From UBA1672 sp964352665 (GTDB lineage Bacteria > Pseudomonadota > Alphaproteobacteria > Micavibrionales > Micavibrionaceae): DNA of 61,758 nt. The translations under genes and the position numbers were made by a program. The notes under the pieces were generated by a model. That model saw only the letters and a list, made by a program, of their open reading frames with translations. It was not told the DNA's origin and ran no database searches. The stretch covers positions 1 through 61,758 of the forward strand of contig CAYGSJ010000010.1 of assembly GCA_964352665.1 (NCBI GenBank). Direction: 5' to 3'. This document shows, one piece after another, positions 44,315 to 53,741 of the stretch (position 1 is its first letter; the number at the start of each line of letters is the position of its first letter).

Positions 44315-45595
44315 CTAGCTGTATTCTGCCACTAAACTCTGTCTTGGCTCTGCAGCAGGCGAAGGGTCTGTATAACCCGCTGCTTTTAAATCACCATCAT
44401 TCACGCAAAGACCAGGATGGTGTGTATGAAAAAGCAAGCGGCTGTTTGTTCTTACAAGTTCCGCTAAACGCAGTACATGCTCTTCCTCCGTATTCCAAGA
44501 CGTAACAAATCTACATATATCGCCCTCAAGCCATTCAAACCTGTCACCGTTCATCCACCCATAGGGTTCATAGGCAGGATTATCTGCGATTATAGCCTCT
44601 ACAGCGTCACCCGACAGGCCAACAAATACTTGATTGGCTACAACAGCGTTGTCAGCTTCATTTTGTGATATACCATCACGCAGAAGTGCTGCCATCCGAT
44701 TGGCATGATGAGCATTTTTAAGCCAAAGGCCGCCTTCAAAATATGCAAGAAGTTTTGCAGACTTTGCGTAAAGATCAGCAGGCATATGACCAAAGTTTTT
44801 CGCATGATCTTGAAAAACTTCAAATTGGCTGCGATCAAAAAATACTATAGCGTCTGCTCCCGGACACCCGTTTTTAGCACCGCCAATACATATTGAGTCC
44901 ACGTCTTGGGTTTGTTCTCTTAGCCTTTGAATAGCCTTATTCTGATCCAGCACTGTATCTAACGTTAAGGCATTGGCTATACGTGCGCCGTCAATGTGAA
45001 AGAACAGTCCCTGTTCTTTAGCAACTTTAGCGAGGGCTGTTACTTCTTCCGGTTCATAAACACGACCTTGTTCATCGGCTTGAGATATACTAATGCCAAC
45101 AATGGGAGCGCCGTGCCTTTTATCAACAGCCTGCCTACTATCTAAAAATTCATGTACATTTTCAGGTACAAGCATCCGATTTACAGTGGCTCTTCGTTGA
45201 TCATGGCTTGAATTAAACTTTGAATGAATTGCAATGGAATATCTTGTTACACCTGTACCGGGGTCCGCTATGATTTGATGGATTTTTACACCGCCTAATA
45301 ATTCTGGAGCCATGCCTTCATGGGTGGCTGTGTGAACATCTTGACCACTAACCACAATGCCATTTCTTCCAGCCGCAAGTGTTCTAAATGCTAGACAATT
45401 CGCTGCTGTTCCAGTTTCTACAGGCAAAACAAATGCCTCACGACCAAAAATATCGCTAACAACCCTTTGAAGTTGCTGCGTATATTCATCATCGCCATAC
45501 GGTGGCCCACCCTTGGCATTAGCATTAAAGCCAGCCTTGTTAACATCCGGATGCATTGGTGCTGTGTTATCACTTAAAAACATAGCAAAGAGCAT
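44315..45595 (-). CDS. PLP-dependent beta-eliminating lyase / threonine-aldolase-like
   Basis: 426 residues, fold type I. FLSDNTAPMHPDVNKA is the aldolase/tyrosine-phenol-lyase superfamily start, VETGTAANCLAFR binds the phosphate, FHIDGARIANAL holds the Asp that contacts the pyridine, and GGAKNGCPGADAIVFF carries the Schiff-base Lys. Standard threonine aldolases are about 340 residues, so this is longer and substrate may differ. Lone gene between two attachment-like repeats. A second Met four codons downstream could be the true start. Confidence 0.82.
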   Translation of the reverse strand: MLFAMFLSDNTAPMHPDVNKAGFNANAKGGPPYGDDEYTQQLQRVVSDIFGREAFVLPVETGTAANCLAFRTLAAGRNGIVVSGQDVHTATHEGMAPELLGGVKIHQIIADPGTGVTRYSIAIHSKFNSSHDQRRATVNRMLVPENVHEFLDSRQAVDKRHGAPIVGISISQADEQGRVYEPEEVTALAKVAKEQGLFFHIDGARIANALTLDTVLDQNKAIQRLREQTQDVDSICIGGAKNGCPGADAIVFFDRSQFEVFQDHAKNFGHMPADLYAKSAKLLAYFEGGLWLKNAHHANRMAALLRDGISQNEADNAVVANQVFVGLSGDAVEAIIADNPAYEPYGWMNGDRFEWLEGDICRFVTSWNTEEEHVLRLAELVRTNSRLLFHTHHPGLCVNDGDLKAAGYTDPSPAAEPRQSLVAEYS

Positions 45596-45674
45596 ACAGT
45601 GTTTTTCATATTATATCAAACTTAATAGCTATGAACTCTTACCTAACCTTACAGCGCTAAAATAAGCTCGGCTG

Positions 45675-45775
45675 CTAAGGTGGCAACCGAGCTTAAGGCG
45701 CATCTCGTTGGAATTATTGGGATGTGTTGGGGTGTTATAGGGCTCGCACCCTAATATGTACCTTAAAAACTCTTA
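45675..45775. other. attachment-like repeat R4, weakly conserved
   Basis: AAGGTGGCAACCGAGCTTAAGG resembles the R3 core, and CACCCTAATATGTACCTTAA reads in reverse as GGTACA-N5-GGGTG, like the paired sites of R1-R3. Similarity outside these parts is low. Probable left end of the element that carries the integrase. Confidence 0.4.
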
Positions 45776-46315
45776 TTACGCTTTTCTAGCATTCATTGTT
45801 TTACGCACATCACTCGCAATAGACACCATGGCTTCTATTAAAGCTTCCGCGAACCAACTGTTATATTGAAGAGTTCCAGCTTCATAAGAATAACGCCACT
45901 TCACAAATCCATCGCTTATTAATTTTATTTGCTCAATAAAACCATCGTAAGCGGTAGCCGATTTTTTCAAAGGGAACATCATGGATGGTCTTGTGGCATA
46001 AGGGTTTTGGCTGATTGAAGCATGTGAAAAAATTTCTTGCCTAATATCCTCTGACAAAGCTTCAAAAAGTTTTAGAATATCATGGCCGTGCGGCGCTTCT
46101 CCACGCCAAGCGAAGTAAACATCCTTGATGTAAAGCTCAACAGCGAAAGCCAAGCAAACAATGTCCACACCCAATGTAGGGCGTGTACCTAATTCTTTAG
46201 ATCCAACCAGCGGTTTTCCAGCAAGTTCTTGTAACTTGTCCATTAGAGCTTCGTCGTTTTGTTTTAATACTAGGTAAGCATTAAAAAAATAATCCGCTTC
46301 TTCTTTCGAGGACAT
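45776..46315 (-). CDS. HEPN-like protein, third gene of the XRE-DUF4209 operon
   Basis: 179 residues, all helical. CLAFAVELYIKDVYFAWRGE followed by GHDILKLFEALSEDI is the pattern of HEPN proteins (ELxLK then gHdL.kLf). RQEIFSH (R-x5-H) could be an RNase motif but its location just after the kLf helix is unusual. Starts three bases after the DUF4209 gene stop, so co-expressed. Possible toxin partner or regulatory subunit. Confidence 0.65.
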   Translation of the reverse strand: MSSKEEADYFFNAYLVLKQNDEALMDKLQELAGKPLVGSKELGTRPTLGVDIVCLAFAVELYIKDVYFAWRGEAPHGHDILKLFEALSEDIRQEIFSHASISQNPYATRPSMMFPLKKSATAYDGFIEQIKLISDGFVKWRYSYEAGTLQYNSWFAEALIEAMVSIASDVRKTMNARKA

Positions 46316-46317
46316 TA

Positions 46318-48135
46318 TTATTCACCAGCTTCTTTTTTAATAGGTCGAATGAGCCCCAAACAAAGCAGTATATGTATAATTTTGTTAATTCTAACAGCAT
46401 CAATTCCACCATCTTTTACCAAACCATGACAAATTTCATTTCGAAGATTTAAACCACGCGTATCAGTAAGAGTTGCACGAATATAAAAAGCCAAGTTTTC
46501 GCCTAAAACATGCACAACAATTTCTTCGCGTAATAACTTATCTAATGTCTTATATTTAAACCCGTTTTCCATACGCGTTTTTTCTAAGACCGCACCACCA
46601 AACATTTCTAACAAGTTACGTACGGCCGCTTCAATTTGTGGCACTAGAAGGTGCGCTGAAACAATAAAATCCCCATCGAAAAAAGCTTTAATACCTTTTT
46701 GAATAATATATTTTCTATCGTCCTTGAAGCATGGCGATTGAAAGATAAAGTCCATTATTTTGTCTTCATCCCAACCAAACTTATTTTTTACTTCATATAA
46801 AACTGCATCATAGAACAAAGATTTTACAGGTGTTTCAAAAGAAAGCTGATTCACCATATGACCTTCAGGGTCTTCATCCGGAGAACCGATACTTGCAACA
46901 GCGCGGCCATCATTATCAATGATTTGTCGTGTCACCGTGTAAGAAAATGGATTTTCTTTAGCCAGATTATGGACTGTTTGCAGAAGATTTTCTCTATCTG
47001 GGATGAAATGGAAAGCAAGCCTGCTTAAGGCTATCTCTAAGTCCTTATCAACAAAAGCTGCAGTGAATTTTTCTAAGTCCTCTCTAGGAATTTCAACGGT
47101 TGTTGAGTGTTCTTTTAGGTCTTTAAGAGTTTCTGAACCAGCATCTTTAATTTTAATAGAAACGGCAGACGCTTTATCACTAAAACCGAACTCCCTATAA
47201 ACATCATGAATATGTTCTAGCCAGGCGGAAACAAGCATCCCATCAGCCTTTTCGCAAGCATCTTCAAAGGAATCCCCCCAAATTGTAATTACTCTTTCTA
47301 GATTTTTCTTTTTATTCTTCTTTCTGTAGTATTCTGCGAGAGGTCTAGCTAACGCTTCACAATTGAATGGGTATTTAATTTCTGTATCATCTTCTTCAAA
47401 ATCTGACAGTTTATCTTCTAATCCATCTATAATTTTCTTTTCCAAAGTGGGCGATATCTTTGTGTTGTTTTTTTCAACTAGAAGTCTGTAAGCAAATCCC
47501 CAATGCCCAGGGGAATCGCCATCACCAATAAAACCTTGATAAGAAATTATTTCTTTTGTTACCTCACTAAGCCAGTCTTCTTGGTTCATCAGAATAGAAA
47601 CATCCAGCGCGCGTTCTAACTTTTCTACAATCATCATTTCGAATTCGTGATGTTTACCCCGCGCTATTTCTAATAAGCTGTTAAAATATATTTCTACGAT
47701 TTTAAAATTAGGTGATTGACCTGTAATAATTTTTGATAGGTCAAAAACAAGACCTGCATATCTAGCTTTCATGACAGGGTGAGACGAAGTTTCAGCTCTT
47801 TCTGACCAGTAAGTTAGCATTTCAGAAGTTATGCTTTTAGCATCCGGCAATTGCCATGGCGTACCATCTTGCTGAGCGCCTTCCATAGAAGGCCCATAGT
47901 AATTTCCCCATCCTTCTGGCGAACCTGAGTGGTTATCCATACACTGAAAAGCAGTGCTTTCTGCAATCCAAGGAAAAGATGGTTTGCTTTTGCAGCCGCT
48001 TTCTTTCCAAGCCCCATTTAATTTTTGGTCAATGGAGTGTTCATGCAGATGCCCCTCTTGATTTTCAATCGAAACCAAAAGCGCATTTAAGTCTGGTTGG
48101 TCATCTTTTGAAGACCTCTCTTTAGCGGCTGTCAT
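46318..48135 (-). CDS. DUF4209-type protein with C-terminal HEPN RNase motif
   Basis: 605 residues. The C-terminal part contains LNLRNEICHGL (R565-N566 to H570), the R-N-x3-H signature of HEPN ribonucleases and of DUF4209. The N-terminal 450 residues are a long helical, TPR-like region with no signal or membrane segment. HEPN proteins cut RNA in toxin-antitoxin, abortive-infection and CRISPR contexts. The gene lies 15 bases after an XRE-family regulator inside an integrase-bearing element, a context typical of phage defence. Substrate and trigger are unknown. Confidence 0.75.
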   Translation of the reverse strand: MTAAKERSSKDDQPDLNALLVSIENQEGHLHEHSIDQKLNGAWKESGCKSKPSFPWIAESTAFQCMDNHSGSPEGWGNYYGPSMEGAQQDGTPWQLPDAKSITSEMLTYWSERAETSSHPVMKARYAGLVFDLSKIITGQSPNFKIVEIYFNSLLEIARGKHHEFEMMIVEKLERALDVSILMNQEDWLSEVTKEIISYQGFIGDGDSPGHWGFAYRLLVEKNNTKISPTLEKKIIDGLEDKLSDFEEDDTEIKYPFNCEALARPLAEYYRKKNKKKNLERVITIWGDSFEDACEKADGMLVSAWLEHIHDVYREFGFSDKASAVSIKIKDAGSETLKDLKEHSTTVEIPREDLEKFTAAFVDKDLEIALSRLAFHFIPDRENLLQTVHNLAKENPFSYTVTRQIIDNDGRAVASIGSPDEDPEGHMVNQLSFETPVKSLFYDAVLYEVKNKFGWDEDKIMDFIFQSPCFKDDRKYIIQKGIKAFFDGDFIVSAHLLVPQIEAAVRNLLEMFGGAVLEKTRMENGFKYKTLDKLLREEIVVHVLGENLAFYIRATLTDTRGLNLRNEICHGLVKDGGIDAVRINKIIHILLCLGLIRPIKKEAGE

Positions 48136-48150
48136 AGGCTACACCTCTAA

Positions 48151-48354
48151 TCAGTCTAAAAACTTAGATGGCTTAACTTTTAGTGCTGTAGAAATTTTAA
48201 GCAAAGACATCACTGATAAATTTTTGTGACCATTTTCAATTTCAGATATATAGCTTCTATCCAACTCAGTTAAGCCAGCCAGATCTTCTTGGGTTAAACC
48301 TTTGCTTTTCCTAATTTCAGCAATTTTCTGACCGATTTTTTTTAATGTTGTCAT
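48151..48354 (-). CDS. XRE-family helix-turn-helix regulator
   Basis: 67 residues, almost only the HTH_3 domain: KIAEIRKSKGLTQEDLAGLT and RSYISEIENGHKNLSVMSLL. Leads the operon with the DUF4209 and HEPN genes, so it is either its transcriptional repressor or an antitoxin-like partner. A palindrome of GTAGGC half-sites lies 35 bases upstream. Confidence 0.88.
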   Translation of the reverse strand: MTTLKKIGQKIAEIRKSKGLTQEDLAGLTELDRSYISEIENGHKNLSVMSLLKISTALKVKPSKFLD

Positions 48355-48371
48355 TCGGTCATTATGTTGTT

Positions 48372-48404
48372 AATAGTCTACAAATACCGTAGGCTATTGC
48401 CTAC
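48372..48404. promoter_or_regulatory. overlapping palindromes, probable XRE operator
   Basis: GTAGGCTATTGCCTAC (48389-48404) is a perfect 6-4-6 inverted repeat; AATAGTCTAC (48372-48381) pairs with GTAGGCTATT (48389-48398) with one mismatch. Three related half-sites between divergent genes suit cooperative binding by the small XRE protein. Confidence 0.65.
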
Positions 48405-48424
48405 ACAATAGAGGAGATCAACCA

Positions 48425-48826
48425 TTGTCGCAATCAAAAGAAAAATCGATACAAAGCCCTCAACTTACATGGAAACAGAGCCTTGCTGTAATAGTAGGAT
48501 TTTGCCTATTTTTCTGGTTCTTCTGGGGAAGTGATAAGCCGAAGGAACCGCGTGAGATAAGTCGAGCTGATAAAGCATTCTACATGGTTGAAACAAGTAA
48601 GGACGGTGTTAGAGCGCTTTTAAAAGACCCCAAATCCGCAGTTTTCCAAGATGTTATCTATGTTGACCACTTAACACCCGCTGTTTGCGGAAAAGTAAAT
48701 TCACGTAACGGCTTTGGCGGCATGTCAGGCTTTCAGCATTTTATGGCTCATGGTGAAAATCTGATCGTATTCGAAAAACAGATGGATGATTTTGGTGATG
48801 CTTGGAACAAACTTTGTGTTCGTTGA
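48425..48826 (+). CDS. membrane-anchored protein, unknown
   Basis: 133 residues, TTG start with GAGGAG nine bases upstream. One N-terminal membrane segment (SLAVIVGFCLFFWFFW), then a periplasmic domain with DPKSAVFQDVIYV and VCGKVNSRNGFGGMSGFQHF, a motif frequent in small proteins of mobile elements; I know of no function. Divergent from the XRE operon, sharing its operator region. Confidence 0.7.
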   Translation: MSQSKEKSIQSPQLTWKQSLAVIVGFCLFFWFFWGSDKPKEPREISRADKAFYMVETSKDGVRALLKDPKSAVFQDVIYVDHLTPAVCGKVNSRNGFGGMSGFQHFMAHGENLIVFEKQMDDFGDAWNKLCVR

Positions 48827-48934
48827 AAATATGTACTTTTATACACGTCTCATGGGGTTCGTTTTTTAAGCAGCATTTTTGTAAAATTTTGATGATTTAT
48901 TCGTGATTTTTGCATAGTTTTTAATAAGTTTTGT
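48827..48934. other. AT-rich spacer
   Basis: Nothing recognised; convergent ends of the gene at 48425 and the small reverse gene. Confidence 0.4.
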
Positions 48935-49108
48935 TCATTCTTTATGCTTTTTCGCATTCATGGATGACCGCTTTTTACCTTCTTCTGTCTTTGGACCAGT
49001 GCTCAAGCCGCCGTGGAACTTGCACCTGCCGTTTTCGTAAATGGTCGTTATTTTACATGGCGTGCTCGCGCGCGTTTTTGCACCACAGGTTTTTGGTATG
49101 TTTTCCAT
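48935..49108 (-). CDS. 57-residue HGG-motif protein of mobile elements
   Basis: MENIPKTCGAKTRASTPCKI, then GRCKFHGGLSTGPKTEEGKK, ending in KKHKE. AAGGAG lies nine bases before the ATG. The C-x9-C-x10-C-x2-H arrangement looks like a small zinc site, and HGGxSTGPKT(x)EG is a motif seen in many prophage and integrative-element proteins without known role. Follows the RepA-like gene on the same strand. Confidence 0.7.
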   Translation of the reverse strand: MENIPKTCGAKTRASTPCKITTIYENGRCKFHGGLSTGPKTEEGKKRSSMNAKKHKE

Positions 49109-49175
49109 TATAGTTTCTCCTTAGATGTTGCCTTCAAAAAGGTGCAACCTTCGACATCTTCGAAATAATCGATAC

Positions 49176-51242
49176 TCATGAAGGTTTCGAAGATTGCGAA
49201 GATTTCAACATTTCAATGAAGAGGTGCTCATGATGCGGTAAGAACCAAACCCATCGTTCAGTAAAACCAAGTTTGCGTGTATTTACTTTCAAGCGCCCCC
49301 TTGCTCTGTGAAGGGATGATTTATTAAAGCCAGCGCCCGTGCCGTTCTCAAAAACATCTTTTACCAGCATTGGGCCATCAGATAAGAGTTCTTGCAAAAA
49401 CTCAGCAGACATACTCTCTTGCGTTGACTTTCTTTCAGCGTCAGGCTTTAAAACCTTGCTTGCTTGAACAATCCCTGGGTGCCATTGGATCCTGGATGTT
49501 TTGTATTTATCATCAATTATCTCACCCTGGATATTGTATGCAAAACCGTCTCGATCATTGCCAATATTATTTTTAATCGGAACAAAATACCGCTTCGTAT
49601 CATCTTCCGGATCTTTTATCACCGCAAAACCTGCTCTCGCCGCAGCTATTAAGCCGATGCTTCCAATAACACGCTCAATAGGCTCTTGAGAATTTGATTT
49701 ATTGAAATGTGTCACCAAGACAATCGCTATATTGTAATCAGCTGCAAGTTTTGCGTAAGGCGCTAAAAGAGATCTCATTTCAGCGTTGCCATGACTATCC
49801 GTTTGCCCTTGGTATGCGCTGACGGGGTCTATCGTTATAAGCCTGATGGCAGGATTAGCCTTGATAGTTCTTTCTAGTGCTTGAATGTCAGATTTCAAAT
49901 CAAACATTTTTCTGTGATCAGTGCCGTTAATAATGGTTTTCACATCATTAATACAATGACACCGTGATAAATTTGCCCCTGCTGCCATTAAACGCGGCTT
50001 TATCGTGTCCGCCATATCGTCCTCAGCAGAGAGCAATACCACATCACCATCATACGGTGCTGTTCCATCAGGAAATAAAGTGCCTGAAGTCACATGCGCG
50101 CATATCATGGCTAAGATCTGGCTTTTTCCTAGACCGGGTTGTCCCGCAAATACAGTAAGTTTACCAAGTGCAATACGGTCTTCCCAAAGCCACTCAATTT
50201 CAGACATTTCAACATCATCCATACAAACTAAATCGATTTCTGATGTTGGCGTTGAGATGGCTGCAACATGGGGTGGTGGGAGCGGCGCCGGAGGTGGAGG
50301 TAGTGTTGTGGATGGCATCGGAATTGATACGGGGATAGGCCTGGCTATATGCGCGTCTATTTCATTTAATCTATACCCAACCTCTTCTAGAGACTGCTGC
50401 ATTCCCGATAGAAGTGCCGATTGAATTGTTTTCGATGTTTCTTGCTGACCTAACCCTATTTTGAGTGCAACAGGCGTTAAATATTGTGTAATCACCTCAG
50501 CAGGTAATCCTTTACGCACCAATTTACCTAGAGAGAAAGCTGCTTTGTTCAAGCAATGATTTCTTTCTCCTTCTTGCGCCTGACTAAGCATAGCTATCTG
50601 ATCATTCAGAGCTTTTTGTACATAAGGATTTAGGGAGCTGTAAATTGGTTTTGGCGGCGGCGGTGAAAAGTTTTTATATGTATTCCAATCAATATCGTAA
50701 GGATTGCCCTCTGTTATCTTTGTGACATACTCCTTTCCTACGTCATGCCTAGGGAAAAAATAAGCTCTGGAGGTGTCTTTGCAACTCTGGTCATGTTGTA
50801 ACTTCAAAGAATTAGAGATATCGAAAATCGCTCGAGACCACGCATTATTTGCTTGAGTTTGACTGTCAAAGTCATCAGCACGCCAGGGCGTTTTTAAAGG
50901 CACAATAACTCTAAATTTAGCGATAGGGCTTTGTTCACTCCTCATATGAGAATGTGTCGAATAAATAATCCCCTTTAAGCCTGCCGTCGATAGGTTAGAA
51001 ATAATATGTTCGAGAGATGTTCCATCGTCACAATCAAAAGCCAATAAGTCAATTTGCTGTGCATCTGATTTTCTACGTTTTTCACCGCTAAAAACAGCTG
51101 GAGTAAAACATGATCCATCTTTCTGCCCTAATTCATGATTTGTCATTACAGAGCAAAGGTCTGTCCAATTGTAAGAACGAACGTCCTTCCATAAATGCTG
51201 TTTGATATGGTTTGCAATCGTTATGCGGTATTGAGTATCCAT
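49176..51242 (-). CDS. RepA-like primase/helicase-type AAA ATPase
   Basis: 688 residues. The N-terminal 190 residues resemble a primase-like fold (DLLAFDCDDG acidic motif). A Pro-rich linker leads to a RecA-like AAA_25 ATPase with Walker A GQPGLGKS (367-374), Walker B LITIDPVSAY and LVTHFNKS. A C-terminal winged-helix segment follows. Such proteins drive replication of excised elements or plasmids. RBS GGAGG. It forms an operon with the AlpA-like gene four bases upstream. Confidence 0.82.
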   Translation of the reverse strand: MDTQYRITIANHIKQHLWKDVRSYNWTDLCSVMTNHELGQKDGSCFTPAVFSGEKRRKSDAQQIDLLAFDCDDGTSLEHIISNLSTAGLKGIIYSTHSHMRSEQSPIAKFRVIVPLKTPWRADDFDSQTQANNAWSRAIFDISNSLKLQHDQSCKDTSRAYFFPRHDVGKEYVTKITEGNPYDIDWNTYKNFSPPPPKPIYSSLNPYVQKALNDQIAMLSQAQEGERNHCLNKAAFSLGKLVRKGLPAEVITQYLTPVALKIGLGQQETSKTIQSALLSGMQQSLEEVGYRLNEIDAHIARPIPVSIPMPSTTLPPPPAPLPPPHVAAISTPTSEIDLVCMDDVEMSEIEWLWEDRIALGKLTVFAGQPGLGKSQILAMICAHVTSGTLFPDGTAPYDGDVVLLSAEDDMADTIKPRLMAAGANLSRCHCINDVKTIINGTDHRKMFDLKSDIQALERTIKANPAIRLITIDPVSAYQGQTDSHGNAEMRSLLAPYAKLAADYNIAIVLVTHFNKSNSQEPIERVIGSIGLIAAARAGFAVIKDPEDDTKRYFVPIKNNIGNDRDGFAYNIQGEIIDDKYKTSRIQWHPGIVQASKVLKPDAERKSTQESMSAEFLQELLSDGPMLVKDVFENGTGAGFNKSSLHRARGRLKVNTRKLGFTERWVWFLPHHEHLFIEMLKSSQSSKPS

Positions 51243-51245
51243 GAC

Positions 51246-51440
51246 TTAACCCTCCCTATGTTCAGGAGTATAAGTTTCAAGACTATTCAAAAACGCGTCT
51301 AAATCGTCCTTTAAAATAATCGTTCTTTTGCCGATTTTATGAGCTCTGATCTCTCCAGAGTTCAAAAGTTGATATATTTTCGTCCTGCCTAAGCCAGTAG
51401 CGGCACAAGCTTCGTCTATAGAGAATGAGGTTTGTATCAT
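51246..51440 (-). CDS. AlpA/excisionase-like HTH protein
   Basis: 64 residues of MerR-type HTH_17: FSIDEACAATGLGRTKIYQL then GEIRAHKIGKRTIILKDDL. In P4-type elements this type of protein activates integrase or acts as directionality factor for excision. RBS AAAGGA. Placed between integrase block and RepA-like gene. Confidence 0.85.
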   Translation of the reverse strand: MIQTSFSIDEACAATGLGRTKIYQLLNSGEIRAHKIGKRTIILKDDLDAFLNSLETYTPEHREG

Positions 51441-51556
51441 GTCGTATCCTTTCAGGTTTTGAACGATGGTGAATCATCGCGCACCTCAAAGAATAGGTAA
51501 GAACGGAAAGTCAGAAATTATAGGACGCAAAGAAAAAATTATAAAAACTTCGTGTC

Positions 51557-52165
51557 CTATGCCTTAAAGCGTTTATAGGATTGAGCTATAGCAGTTTCAC
51601 TCATACCAATACCCATATGCTCAGAAATAATTTTTATAAAACGAACACCTGGCCCACCAACTTTATTGCTAAGACTAGCTTGAGAGGTGCCAAAAGTTAA
51701 ACCAAAATGTTCTTCATAGATCCTGGGAAGCAATCCACATAAAAAAACGTTTTTAAATTTAGCTTGCGGCTTATCGGGTATCGAATTGATTGCGCTCTCT
51801 ATGAGCCCATCTGCTTTACTTCGTTCATTTTGATTATTATCCAGCGCGAACAACAAAACTGTCAGAGCAGTATCAACTTGCTCTTCTGAAAGCCCTCTAC
51901 TTAATAAACTGTCCTTCCCATTCCCGATTAGTGAATAGGAGCTTAGTAAATTTTCTTCGAAAGCATCATACCACTCAGTAAAGCTTTCTCGATCTTGGTT
52001 AAGATTATTTTTTTTCGCTCTTTTATCTGGCTGAGGCTTATCTTTGATTTGTTCATATTGTTTAATAAAAATATTGAGCGCCTTCGCTAAGCTTTCTGGC
52101 TCCTCGCAAGGGTGCCCCACGTATTCGATAATGCTTTTAACTTGGCTCAGTGTAATATCACTCAT
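51557..52165 (-). CDS. hypothetical element protein overlapping the integrase gene
   Basis: 202 residues from the ATG at 52165, which lies inside the last codons of the integrase gene (ATGCATGA overlap) with AAGGAAAA upstream. Helical, soluble, Lys/Asn-rich linker near residue 50. The end (GVRFIKIISEHMGIGMSETA) may be a small DNA-binding helix-turn-helix. Family not recognised. Confidence 0.6.
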   Translation of the reverse strand: MSDITLSQVKSIIEYVGHPCEEPESLAKALNIFIKQYEQIKDKPQPDKRAKKNNLNQDRESFTEWYDAFEENLLSSYSLIGNGKDSLLSRGLSEEQVDTALTVLLFALDNNQNERSKADGLIESAINSIPDKPQAKFKNVFLCGLLPRIYEEHFGLTFGTSQASLSNKVGGPGVRFIKIISEHMGIGMSETAIAQSYKRFKA

Positions 52166-53384
52166 GCATTTTTCCTTGGGCTTTAAGGTCATCCATATGG
52201 TCGGAATACCATTGCATCATCTTCGCCCTATCATCTAAATATTCAGCATGATTGTAAACGCCTCTGACCTTGTTTTTATCTACATGAGCAAGCTGCCGCT
52301 CGATAATATCATTATCAAACCGATGCTCATTTAAAATCGTAGAAGCTGTGTGTCTAAAACCGTGCGGCGTAATCCTATTCTCACCTTCATAGCCAAGAAT
52401 TTTAAGTAATTTAAGCAAAGTAACATCCGATATTGGCTTACTTGCACCCTGCACACTGGGGAACACAAAATCACTTTTGCGGGTAATAGAAGCTATTTCT
52501 TTTAAAATCTTAATTGCCTGCTTCGATAAAGGCACAATATGGCCTCTACGCATTTTCATCTTTTCAGCTGGTATCGTCCAAAGAGCATTTTCCAAATCAA
52601 ATTCTTCCCATCTAGCATTTCGAAGCTCACCAGGCCGAACAAAAGTAATCACCAGCAGTTTCATGGCTAACTTGATATATGGACGACCATGATACCCTTC
52701 CAGCTTATTCAAAAACACAGGTAAGTCTTCTTGTTTCAAATGCGGCCTGTGTTGCACAGGCTTAGGCCTTACATATTTGGATCGTCCCATCGCGGGGTTA
52801 CTATCACAAAGACCTTTAAGAATTGCATACTCAAATATCACTTCGCATCTTTGGCAAATACGCTTTGCGACATCTCTAGCATCCCGAGCCAAGACTTTAT
52901 CAATCAAGCCAATAATATCGCGCGCATTTATCTTATTAATGTGCTTATAACCTATTTCAGGGAACACATCGCGCTCCAGACTTCTTAGGATGGATTTAGA
53001 ATGCTTCTCTACCCAAACACCTTTGGAATGCCATTCACGAGCTATAGCTTCAAAATTCTCGGCACCGCTGTTTATGCTCAGAGTTTTCTCTCTATGCTCT
53101 TTAGGGTCCACCCCTGCATTCAACAAGGCTTTGGCCTCATACAGCGCATAACGAGCTTCTTTTAACCCAACATGGCCTGGAACACCCCGACCAAGATAGC
53201 GCCCTATCGTAAGCGTTTTCTGTCTTCCTTCGTGCCGATAATTAAATTGCCATACTTTTGTGCCCGATTTTCTAATAAGAATACGAAGCCCATCACGGTC
53301 ATACAGCCTGTAATCCTCTGATTGCGGGGCCGCATACTGAATATGCTTATCTGATAGACCTATCACTTTACCCGTCATATCCAT
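52158..53384 (-). CDS. int: P4-type tyrosine integrase
   Basis: 408 residues. N-terminal DUF4102 domain (KSGTKVWQFNYRHEGRQKTL, IGRYLGRG), SAM-like core-binding domain, then catalytic domain with R in FVRPGELRNARW, H-x-x-R in TPHGFRHTAST and Tyr in RGVYNHAEYLDDR. It integrates and excises the element at the 3' end of tRNA-fMet, 174 bases away. All catalytic residues are intact, so it may be active. Confidence 0.93.
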   Translation of the reverse strand: MDMTGKVIGLSDKHIQYAAPQSEDYRLYDRDGLRILIRKSGTKVWQFNYRHEGRQKTLTIGRYLGRGVPGHVGLKEARYALYEAKALLNAGVDPKEHREKTLSINSGAENFEAIAREWHSKGVWVEKHSKSILRSLERDVFPEIGYKHINKINARDIIGLIDKVLARDARDVAKRICQRCEVIFEYAILKGLCDSNPAMGRSKYVRPKPVQHRPHLKQEDLPVFLNKLEGYHGRPYIKLAMKLLVITFVRPGELRNARWEEFDLENALWTIPAEKMKMRRGHIVPLSKQAIKILKEIASITRKSDFVFPSVQGASKPISDVTLLKLLKILGYEGENRITPHGFRHTASTILNEHRFDNDIIERQLAHVDKNKVRGVYNHAEYLDDRAKMMQWYSDHMDDLKAQGKMHE

Positions 53385-53396
53385 TTTCCTTTACGC

Positions 53397-53447
53397 TTGA
53401 GGGACAAAACAAAAATTGAACTGCCTGTCCCTAATAGCGTCCCTCAA
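53397..53447. promoter_or_regulatory. inverted TTGAGGGAC repeats upstream of the integrase
   Basis: TTGAGGGAC (53397-53405) and its exact inverse GTCCCTCAA (53439-53447), with another TGTCCC at 53426-53431. Between integrase start and tRNA these could be arm sites for integrase or binding sites for the AlpA-like protein. Confidence 0.5.
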
Positions 53448-53558
53448 AATGTAATGAAAGTGGGTATATGTGAGCGAACATAGGCGAACGCAGAATCCTG
53501 TTTATAACTTATTTTTCAATAAGTTACGGACAATAACGGTCAATAATGAATAAGGAAT

Positions 53559-53635
<77 letters not shown>

Positions 53636-53741
53636 TCAATAAAGAGTGAAAGGTTAGATACCCTTCAAAACAGATTGTGTCTTATAGCCCCCTGCTCAGG
53701 TAAAATCAAGGGTTATAAAAATAATAGTCCGGTTATATACC

